The notes under the pieces are model-generated. The model was not told the DNA's origin and made no database searches. It saw only the letters and a list, made by a program, of their open reading frames with translations. A stretch of DNA of 64,000 nt from an uncultured Paracoccaceae bacterium. GTDB lineage: Bacteria; Pseudomonadota; Alphaproteobacteria; Rhodobacterales; Rhodobacteraceae. Each line of letters begins with the position of its first letter. Position 1 is the stretch's first letter. Location: assembly GCA_943787985.1 (NCBI GenBank), contig CALSOO010000005.1, positions 248,001-312,000 of the forward strand, given 5' to 3'. Of the stretch, positions 57,295 through 64,000 are shown in pieces. A program made the position numbers and the translations under genes.

Positions 57295-58014
57295 ATGACA
57301 CGCACACACAGACTTTTTCAAATGATGCAAAGCCTGCGCAGGATGCCACCACCTGCGACGGCTCAACAGCTTTCGGATGACCTTGGGGTCTCATTGCGCA
57401 CGATCTACCGCGACATCGAGTCCCTGCGCGGTCTGGGAGCTGTGATCGATGGGGAAGCAGGTTTTGGCTATACTCTGATCGAAGACGCGGCCCTTCCGCC
57501 CCTTGGCTTTGACAATGAAGAGCTTGAGGCGCTTGTGTTGGGTCTACGCAACGTCGAGGTGGTTGGCGATAGCGCTTTGTCAAAGGCAGCATCATCTGCA
57601 TTGGCAAAAATTCAGGCGCGGGTTCCGGCGCGACAAGCCCACCGCCTGAAGCACGCGGTTCTGGACGCCCGTCGATTCAGACGACCAGAGCCGACAGTCA
57701 TTGACGTTGCAGCGTTGCGGCGCGCCACCTGGGATGAGCTTTGCGTCAGTTTTGACTACACCGACAAAAATGGCGCGCCGTCCCAACGGACCGTCAAGCC
57801 GCTCGGGATTGTCTACATGGATGACAGCAATGTCCTGCTGGCGTGGTGCCTCCTGCGGGAGGATTTTCGGGTCTTCCGGTTGGACCGCATGATTTCTCTG
57901 GACGTGACCACGGACAGCTTCCACCCTCAACGGGTGTCATTGTTGCGTTCGCACATTGCATTGATTCAGAGAGGCGACCCCGAACGAGCGAAGGACCGCA
58001 CACCTGTACGGTGA
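57295..58014 (+). CDS. YafY-type HTH-WYL transcriptional regulator
   Basis: 239 residues. N-terminal HTH (LFQMMQSLRRMPPPATAQQL, then LGVSLRTIYRDIESLRGLGA), WYL domain from about 145 with WDELCVSFDYTDKNGAPSQRTVKPLGIVYMDD and a FRLDRMISLDVT segment; WYL pockets bind nucleotides or similar effectors. Likely regulator of the divergent GST gene through the shared palindrome. Confidence 0.85.
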   Translation: MTRTHRLFQMMQSLRRMPPPATAQQLSDDLGVSLRTIYRDIESLRGLGAVIDGEAGFGYTLIEDAALPPLGFDNEELEALVLGLRNVEVVGDSALSKAASSALAKIQARVPARQAHRLKHAVLDARRFRRPEPTVIDVAALRRATWDELCVSFDYTDKNGAPSQRTVKPLGIVYMDDSNVLLAWCLLREDFRVFRLDRMISLDVTTDSFHPQRVSLLRSHIALIQRGDPERAKDRTPVR

Positions 58015-58072
58015 TCTCTTTGCAATCCGGCAATTGTTGCTAGATTGGAAACAAAAGTATTGAGGTGTTTCT

Positions 58073-59392
58073 ATGCAGAATCGACAAATGATTGCGGCGC
58101 ACTGTGTTCTCGCCCTTTTTTTGGGGATCACCGACGCCTCGGCCCAAGAGGTCTCATTGCGACCTGTTGACCGTGAAAGCGTGACCAGAACCTCATCGCA
58201 AACTCCCACCAAAATCCGTCCGGCTGCACGACCCAAAGTGCTCAACGCATCCCTTTCGGACAATAAAACGGCGGATGGCACCCGATTTGCCCAATGGGTT
58301 CCCGAATTTCGCGCCCGCGCTCAAGCGGCGGGCATCACTGGCAATACTTTGGACGCGGCATTTGCAGGCGTCACGTTTGATCCAAAAATTATCAAGCGCG
58401 ATCGCAACCAATCAGAATTCACCAAAACTATTTGGGACTATCTGGACAGTGCAGCATCCGACATTCGCATCAGCAATGGCCAAGCCGCCTTGCGCAAACA
58501 CAGTGCGACGCTGGACAAAATCGAAGCCATGTTTGGCGTTGAAAAAGAGGTGGTTGTCGCAATCTGGGGTCTGGAAAGTGCATACGGAACATTCCGCGGC
58601 GGCGAAGATGTGGTCCAATCCCTTGCGACGTTGGCCTTTGACGCGCGTCGCAGTGCGTTTTTTGAACAGCAGTTGATTGCGGCGCTCAAAATTTTGCAAA
58701 ACGGCGATACGCGCCCACGGGATATGACCGGCAGCTGGGCGGGTGCGATGGGCCATACGCAGTTCATTCCTACCTCCTATCTCGACTACGCTGTAGACTT
58801 TACAGGAGATGGCAAGCGCGACATCTGGTCGGACGACCCGACAGATGCTTTAGCATCAACTGCGGCCTATCTGGCAAAGTTTGGCTGGCAAAAAGGGATG
58901 CCGTGGGGTGTCGAAGTGACCATACCCACCGGGTTCGATTATGCGCTGGCCAACCGGAAGATTACGAAACAACCGAGTGACTGGCGCAAACTGGGCGTGA
59001 CCGGCATGCGTGGGAATGTCCGCGATTATGGCCCTGCCTCGGTTCTTCTGCCAACAGGTGGAAAAGGGGCGGCTTTTCTGGTGTTCCAGAACTTTGACGT
59101 GATTGAACGCTATAACACTGCCGATGCCTATATCATTGGCGTCGGGCATCTGAGTGATCGCATCAAAGGTGAGCCAGCCATCCAGACCCCATGGCCACGC
59201 GAAGACCGCGCCCTGACACTGAGCGAGCGCAAAGAGATGCAACGTGCATTGACCCGCAAAGGGTTCGACACCAAGGGAATTGATGGAAAGATTGGCCCGA
59301 AAACCATCGACGCTGTGCGCGGTTTTCAAGCCAGCTTGGGCATGCCCCAAGACGGGTACGCATCGCTCAATCTTCTCAAGCGATTGCGTTGA
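58073..59392 (+). CDS. Lytic murein transglycosylase (MltB type) with peptidoglycan-binding domain
   Basis: 439 residues with a Sec signal (hydrophobic core CVLALFLGITDASA). SLT_2 domain at about 70-340: AIWGLESAYGTFRGG with the catalytic Glu near 164, MGHTQFIPTSYLDYAVDF and DALASTAAYLAKFGW. C-terminal PG_binding_1 domain (about 385-439, ALTRKGFDTKGIDGKIGPKT). Periplasmic; cuts glycan strands. Single gene. Confidence 0.9.
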   Translation: MQNRQMIAAHCVLALFLGITDASAQEVSLRPVDRESVTRTSSQTPTKIRPAARPKVLNASLSDNKTADGTRFAQWVPEFRARAQAAGITGNTLDAAFAGVTFDPKIIKRDRNQSEFTKTIWDYLDSAASDIRISNGQAALRKHSATLDKIEAMFGVEKEVVVAIWGLESAYGTFRGGEDVVQSLATLAFDARRSAFFEQQLIAALKILQNGDTRPRDMTGSWAGAMGHTQFIPTSYLDYAVDFTGDGKRDIWSDDPTDALASTAAYLAKFGWQKGMPWGVEVTIPTGFDYALANRKITKQPSDWRKLGVTGMRGNVRDYGPASVLLPTGGKGAAFLVFQNFDVIERYNTADAYIIGVGHLSDRIKGEPAIQTPWPREDRALTLSERKEMQRALTRKGFDTKGIDGKIGPKTIDAVRGFQASLGMPQDGYASLNLLKRLR

Positions 59393-59397
59393 TACTT

Positions 59398-60282
59398 TTA
59401 GGTTGGTGACATTCCGCGCAGGCGTTCGGACCGGCGACGCAGCAGTTCGACCACTGTAAGCAAAGCGATAGACACCACCACAAGAATCGTCGCAACCGCC
59501 AGAATGGTCGGGCTGATTTGCTCACGCAATCCAGTGAACATTTGCCAAGGCAGCGTCTTTTGACCCGCAGAACCTACAAACAGGACAACCACAACTTCGT
59601 CGAAGGACGTGATGAACGCGAACAGACCACCAGAGATAACGCCCGGCAAGATCAATGGCATCTGGATGCGAAAGAACGTGGTGACAGGGTCGGCACCCAT
59701 GTTCGCAGCCGCCCGCGTCAATGACCGATCAAAACCCACAAGCGTCGCTGTCACTGTGATGATCACAAAAGGAATGCCTAAAACCGCGTGCGCAAGGACC
59801 ACTTTCACGTAGCCGACAAAGTTTTTACCCATACCCAGCGTGTTCTCCATGAAATTCCCAAGGTCGGAATAGAAAAAGAACATGCCTGTCGCGGAAATGA
59901 TCAAAGGAACAATCATCGGTGAGATCAGGATCGCCATGATCGTGCCTTTGAACGGCACGTGTGATTGCGACAGCCCGATGGCGGCGAGCGTGCCCAATGA
60001 CACTGAAATGATCGTTGCGATAGGCGCAATGATCAGAGAGTTTTTCAGGCTGCGCTGCCACTCGTTGTTGGAAAAGAAGTCCTGATAGTGCTTCAGCGAA
60101 TACGCATCCGGATCAAGCCGCAACATACCGGGCGTATAGGTAAAAAAGTCCTGCGCGTTGAAACTGAGCGGAATGATCACAAGGATCGGCGTGATCAAAA
60201 AGATAAAGATCAGCGCGCAGATCACGCGAAAAGCGTAGTACCAAATGCGTTGTGGTATCGTGGCGTATGGAGGCAGTCCCAT
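59398..60282 (-). CDS. Spermidine/putrescine ABC transporter permease (PotC type)
   Basis: 294 residues from the ATG at 60280-60282, five bases after the PotB stop. Six hydrophobic helices and the EAA-type loop GFDRSLTRAAANMGADPVTTFFRIQMPLI near 205, which contacts the ATPase. Fourth gene of the operon; convergent with the transglycosylase gene. Confidence 0.88.
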   Translation of the reverse strand: MGLPPYATIPQRIWYYAFRVICALIFIFLITPILVIIPLSFNAQDFFTYTPGMLRLDPDAYSLKHYQDFFSNNEWQRSLKNSLIIAPIATIISVSLGTLAAIGLSQSHVPFKGTIMAILISPMIVPLIISATGMFFFYSDLGNFMENTLGMGKNFVGYVKVVLAHAVLGIPFVIITVTATLVGFDRSLTRAAANMGADPVTTFFRIQMPLILPGVISGGLFAFITSFDEVVVVLFVGSAGQKTLPWQMFTGLREQISPTILAVATILVVVSIALLTVVELLRRRSERLRGMSPT

Positions 60283-60287
60283 GGTCT

Positions 60288-61571
60288 TTATCCCAATTTC
60301 ACGTTGTCGATGCCGACGATGCGGTCGTAGGCCCAATACAGCGCCAGCACGACAATCAGCAGGATGGTACCCAGCGCCGCAGCCAGTCCCCAGTTAAGCG
60401 AGGACGAGATGTGATACGCGATCCGGTTCGAGATAAAGACACCCTTGGTCCCACCGACGATTTCAGGCGTGATATAGTAGCCAATCGACAGAATGAACAC
60501 GAGGATCGACCCCGCCCCGATGCCCGGAACGGATTGAGGGAAATAAACCCGCCAAAATGCCGTCCAGTTTGTAGCACCAAGCGATTTGGCCGCCCTCAGA
60601 TAACTGGGTTGAATGGTTTGCATGACCGAATACATCGGCAAGATCATGAACGGCAAAAGAATGTGCGTCATGGCGACGATAGTACCGAACTGGTTGTTGA
60701 TCAGGATCAATCGCTCGGCGTCCGGCACGAGACCGATCCACACAAGGACTTCGTTGATCACGCCATTTTGTTGCAACATCACCTTCCATGCGGACGTCCG
60801 AACCAAAAGGGAGGTCCAGAAAGGCAACAACACCAAGATAAGCAGAAGATTTGCATTGCGCGCTGAGACATTGGCCAGCAGCCAGGCAATCGGGTAACCC
60901 AACGCGATACAGGATCCGGTGATCACCATCGACATGACCAAAGTGCGCCAGAACAGTTTGAGCAGGATTTGCTTCTCTTCGGGCTGCCACGCGAACCCTT
61001 CATGCGTTTTTTGCGCATCGACGGCATTCAGAAAGTAGCCGGATGTGTATAGGCCGGAGTGCGTTTGCAACGTTTTCCACGTCTCGATATCGCCCCACCC
61101 CTTGTGTATATCGATCAGTTTTTCTTTGAACGGTCCATCCGTCTCAGGATCAATTTTCTTCATCTTCCGACCCGATTGGCGGAACATCGAAGACATGCCA
61201 GTGCTTTCGTAATTCAGACGTGTGCCCAAACGCGTATGCTGCTTGGCCTCCACCGCAACAACCATGTCACGCACGAAGGCTGCATAGACTTCCTCGTCGG
61301 GCAATTCGCCTTTGCTCGCGTCCCAGCGGCCCAGTACGGCCACGGTTTCGGGCAGCGTATTGGCGACAATATCATTTTCGACAGATCGGAACAGCATTGA
61401 GCCAATCGGGAAAATAAAGGTCAAAAGAACAAAGATCAGCAACGGTGCGATCAGCATCAGCGCCCGCAATTTCTGGCGGCGCAATGCGCGAGCCAGACTG
61501 CGTTTGAGAGGCGTGCCATCGGCGGCCATCATGACGCCGTTGTCTGTGCTGTTTTCGGTTAGGGCGCTCAT
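60288..61571 (-). CDS. Spermidine/putrescine ABC transporter permease (PotB type)
   Basis: 427 residues, longer than classic PotB (about 280) because of a periplasmic insert of roughly 140 residues between helices 1 and 2 (residues about 65-200, rich in Asp, Lys and Trp). Loop YLRAAKSLGATNWTAFWRVYFPQS near 335 is the EAA motif. Inner-membrane partner of PotC. Confidence 0.88.
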   Translation of the reverse strand: MSALTENSTDNGVMMAADGTPLKRSLARALRRQKLRALMLIAPLLIFVLLTFIFPIGSMLFRSVENDIVANTLPETVAVLGRWDASKGELPDEEVYAAFVRDMVVAVEAKQHTRLGTRLNYESTGMSSMFRQSGRKMKKIDPETDGPFKEKLIDIHKGWGDIETWKTLQTHSGLYTSGYFLNAVDAQKTHEGFAWQPEEKQILLKLFWRTLVMSMVITGSCIALGYPIAWLLANVSARNANLLLILVLLPFWTSLLVRTSAWKVMLQQNGVINEVLVWIGLVPDAERLILINNQFGTIVAMTHILLPFMILPMYSVMQTIQPSYLRAAKSLGATNWTAFWRVYFPQSVPGIGAGSILVFILSIGYYITPEIVGGTKGVFISNRIAYHISSSLNWGLAAALGTILLIVVLALYWAYDRIVGIDNVKLG

Positions 61572-61639
61572 CTTTGGTCTCTCAATTAGAGGGTGGCAGG
61601 GGCACGAATGCCCCCGCCCATATCAGTCACTAGGACGGC

Positions 61640-62746
61640 TTATTTAGCCAACCAAGCCTGGAATTTCGCGTCGATATCGTCGCGGTAATCGGCCCAGAAC
61701 TCGTAGTTATACAAGAATGTGTTCTTGGCGTTGTTCGGGTCTGTTGGCATGTGTGGCGCCATGTCGATGCCCAGATCTTTGTGCTTGCCGACCAGCGGTG
61801 CGGAAGACTTACGTGCAGGACCATAAGAGATGTACTGCGCTTGGTCTGCCAGACGCTGTGTGTCTGTGGCGAACATGATGTAGTCCAGTGCACGTGCTTG
61901 ACGCTCTGGGCTCAGGCCAGTTGGGATGATCCAACCGTCAAGGTCAAATACTTGCGCGTCCCACAGCATCGCGATTGGCTGCTTTTGCTCTTCGATCGCT
62001 GCGAACAGACGGCCGTTGTATGTGGAGCCCATGACGACTTCGCCATCAGCCAAAAGCTGTGGAGTGTCGGCGCCTGCAGACCACCAGATGACGTCATCTT
62101 TGATGGTGTCCAGTTTGGCCAGCGCTTGGTTTTGGCCTTCTTCGGTGCCCAAAACGTCATAAACAGCTTCTTTTGCAACGCCGTCGCAAAGCAAAGCCCA
62201 TTCCATGTTGTTGATTGGACGCTTCTCAAGAGCGCGCTTGCCAGGGTAGGCTTCTGTGTCGAATACAGCGCAAACGGTTGTTGGTGCTGTGTCGCCAACC
62301 AAGTCTGTGCGGTAACCGAAAGTCGTGGAATACACGATTTGCGGGATAAAGCAGTCGGACACCAACAGGTCGCCGAAGTCTTCAGACGCTTTCGTGCCGT
62401 CTGGCGCATCTGCCAACATCGTGTCCGGATCGATTTCCATCGCCAAACCTTCGTCGCACAAGCGGATCGCATCCGCTGCAACAACGTCAACCACGTCCCA
62501 TGTCACGTTGCCCGCTTCGTTCATCGCGCGCAATTTCGCAACGGCTTCAGCAGAGCTGTCGTCGTTGATGATGTTTACGCCGGTGTTTGCGGAATAGGGG
62601 TCGTGATAGGCGCCTTTTTGGGAAGCAGTGTAAGCACCGCCCCAAGATACGATGGTCATTTCGTTGGCCATGTGGCCATCCGCTGATACCATGCCTGCCG
62701 CAACAGTCAGGGCCGTTGTGGCCAAAAGTGTTTTGGTGAGTTTCAT
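61640..62746 (-). CDS. Polyamine ABC transporter substrate-binding protein (PotD/PotF type)
   Basis: 368 residues with a Sec signal (MKLTKTLLATTALTVAAGMV, cleavage near SADG). SBP_bac type II binding protein beginning MTIVSWGGAYTASQKGAYHD; contains DVVDVVAADAIRLCDEGLAM and GEVVMGSTYNGRLFAAIEEQ. Polyamine specificity is inferred from the operon and family. Followed by PotB. Confidence 0.88.
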   Translation of the reverse strand: MKLTKTLLATTALTVAAGMVSADGHMANEMTIVSWGGAYTASQKGAYHDPYSANTGVNIINDDSSAEAVAKLRAMNEAGNVTWDVVDVVAADAIRLCDEGLAMEIDPDTMLADAPDGTKASEDFGDLLVSDCFIPQIVYSTTFGYRTDLVGDTAPTTVCAVFDTEAYPGKRALEKRPINNMEWALLCDGVAKEAVYDVLGTEEGQNQALAKLDTIKDDVIWWSAGADTPQLLADGEVVMGSTYNGRLFAAIEEQKQPIAMLWDAQVFDLDGWIIPTGLSPERQARALDYIMFATDTQRLADQAQYISYGPARKSSAPLVGKHKDLGIDMAPHMPTDPNNAKNTFLYNYEFWADYRDDIDAKFQAWLAK

Positions 62747-62852
62747 GTGTAGTCTCCAAGTTTCGCCCGATTTTATCTTGAGGCCATTGTACGGGCTTGT
62801 GTTTGACCTCTAATTCATCGCGCTGGGGTCACCTGCGCGATCACTTTTACCG

Positions 62853-63977
62853 CTACGCGTCGAGCGCGCGGCAATCCTCTGCCATCCAGCCGATTTCGAT
62901 TTGCTCACCCGGCTTCAAACGCACTTGATCAGGTGCGTTGCGTGTTTTGATAATGAATTCATCCGTACCAGCGACGCGCAACCGTGTGCGGAAAATATCA
63001 CCCATGTAGACGAATTCCAGCACTTCTGCTTTCAACGTATGCGCACCCTCTTGCAGGCGGCTCGGGTCCATTTCAACACGTTCAGGACGGATTGAAACAC
63101 GTGTCCGTTCGCCTGGTTTAGTGACATTGACCGGCTTGGCGTCGATCAAATCGCCGCCATCCAATTGAATCAATGCAACGCCATTGTTGATTTCCTTGAC
63201 CACCCCTTCGAGCGTATTGTTCTCACCGATGAACTGCGCCACGAAGCTGTTTTCAGGCTCTTCATACAATTTGTCCGGCGGAGCCAACTGCTGGATACGA
63301 CCATCATCAAACACAGCAACACGGTCTGACATCGTCAACGCTTCGGTTTGGTCATGCGTCACGTAAACAGTCGTGATGCCCAGTTGGTGGGCCAGATTGG
63401 TGATCTCGAACTGCAAGGTTTCGCGCAGTTGTTTGTCCAAGGCGCCAAGCGGCTCATCCATCAACACAAGCTCGGGTTCAAACACCAAAGCCCGCGACAA
63501 GGCGATCCGTTGCTGTTGGCCACCGGACAGCTGCGAGGGGCGACGCCCTGCAAAATCCTGCATCTGGACCATGCCCAGCGCGCGCATGACTTTTTCTTCA
63601 CGCTCGGACTTGCCAATCTTGCGCACTTCCAAGGGGAAGGACAGGTTTTCAGCAACCGTCATGTGCGGGAACAAAGCGTAGTTCTGGAACACCATACCAA
63701 TGCCGCGCTTGTGCGGAGGGATGTTGTTGATCGACACGCCTCCTAGGCGAATATCACCGTGCGTTGCCGTCTCAAAACCCGCCAGCATCATCAGGCATGT
63801 GGTTTTGCCAGACCCTGATGGTCCAAGCATTGTCAGAAACTCGCCTTGCGGCATAGAGAGGTTCAAGTCTTTGACGACGAGGTTCACGCCGTCATAGCTT
63901 TTTTGCACACGTTCGAACTCGACAAACGCCGTGTCGGATTTGGTATCGGCCAAGAGAGGCTCCCCGGTTGGACTCAT
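62853..63977 (-). CDS. Spermidine/putrescine ABC transporter ATP-binding protein (PotA type)
   Basis: 374 residues. Walker A GPSGSGKTT near 52, Q-loop FQNYALFPH, signature LSGGQQQRIALSRAL, Walker B LVLMDEPLGALD and switch THDQ, followed by the TOBE domain (about 290-374) usual for PotA. First gene of the potADBC-type operon on the minus strand, 106 bp upstream of the binding protein. Its promoter is cut by the window edge. Confidence 0.92.
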   Translation of the reverse strand: MSPTGEPLLADTKSDTAFVEFERVQKSYDGVNLVVKDLNLSMPQGEFLTMLGPSGSGKTTCLMMLAGFETATHGDIRLGGVSINNIPPHKRGIGMVFQNYALFPHMTVAENLSFPLEVRKIGKSEREEKVMRALGMVQMQDFAGRRPSQLSGGQQQRIALSRALVFEPELVLMDEPLGALDKQLRETLQFEITNLAHQLGITTVYVTHDQTEALTMSDRVAVFDDGRIQQLAPPDKLYEEPENSFVAQFIGENNTLEGVVKEINNGVALIQLDGGDLIDAKPVNVTKPGERTRVSIRPERVEMDPSRLQEGAHTLKAEVLEFVYMGDIFRTRLRVAGTDEFIIKTRNAPDQVRLKPGEQIEIGWMAEDCRALDA

Positions 63978-64000
63978 GCGGTTTTTCCCGCTTTTGTTGG

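Noticed and set aside
61085..61105. TGTGTATA-type DnaA-box-like sequence
   Set aside because: Inside the PotB gene, single and imperfect.

Overview
The window reads as a chromosomal segment of a Rhodobacteraceae (Roseobacter-group) alphaproteobacterium. This is inferred from gene order and protein character: gyrB-recF-dnaN-dnaA-rpsT next to mutM-ubiE-ubiB, a serC leader upstream of serC-serA, an RTX metalloprotease, Hint-domain exoproteins, a TRAP transporter and IalB and DUF1330 proteins. About 90 percent of the sequence is coding. I saw no rRNA, tRNA or CRISPR array.

Left edge (1-8.5 kb, minus strand): a compact, mostly overlapping gene train that looks like a small-molecule biosynthesis cluster. 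In transcription order it has a LuxR-type regulator with the acyl-homoserine-lactone-binding residues, an 18-bp perfect palindrome, an acyl carrier protein, a lone ABC ATPase, a secreted helical protein, an alpha/beta hydrolase, a protein I do not recognise, an AMP-forming ligase, a type III PLP decarboxylase, an acyl-CoA-dehydrogenase-like flavoprotein and a KAS III-like thiolase-fold enzyme cut by the window edge. This is the strongest candidate for an undescribed system.

Replication core (8.8-20.5 kb): polA, a DMT transporter, gyrB, a LysE exporter, recF, dnaN, dnaA and rpsT. Minus-strand genes to the left and mostly plus-strand genes to the right suggest that the origin lies near dnaA-rpsT or mutM-ubiE, but I found no convincing DnaA boxes.

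20.7-32.7 kb: DUF1330, an enoyl-CoA hydratase, mutM, an intact IS1380-family element (exact inverted repeats and a 5-bp target duplication) inserted in the divergent mutM/ubiE promoter region, ubiE-ubiB, a frameshifted HTH pseudogene, the serC leader, serC-serA, a PPP phosphatase and a thiolase.

32.8-40.6 kb: accessory DNA. It holds a broken IS30-family element, relic sequence, then a LysR-amidase-TRAP uptake locus. serB follows, so the serine genes are separated by this block.

40.6-64 kb: serB, a class 3 asparaginase, IalB, a HemJ/CopD-like membrane protein, rlmN, an RTX metalloprotease, a LOG-family enzyme, the lysine genes dapD and dapE with two Hint-domain proteins between them, GNAT, a TIGR04282-like transferase, rnr, a glutathione transferase facing a WYL regulator across a 23-bp palindrome, an MltB-type transglycosylase, and a potADBC-like polyamine ABC operon that runs to the right edge.
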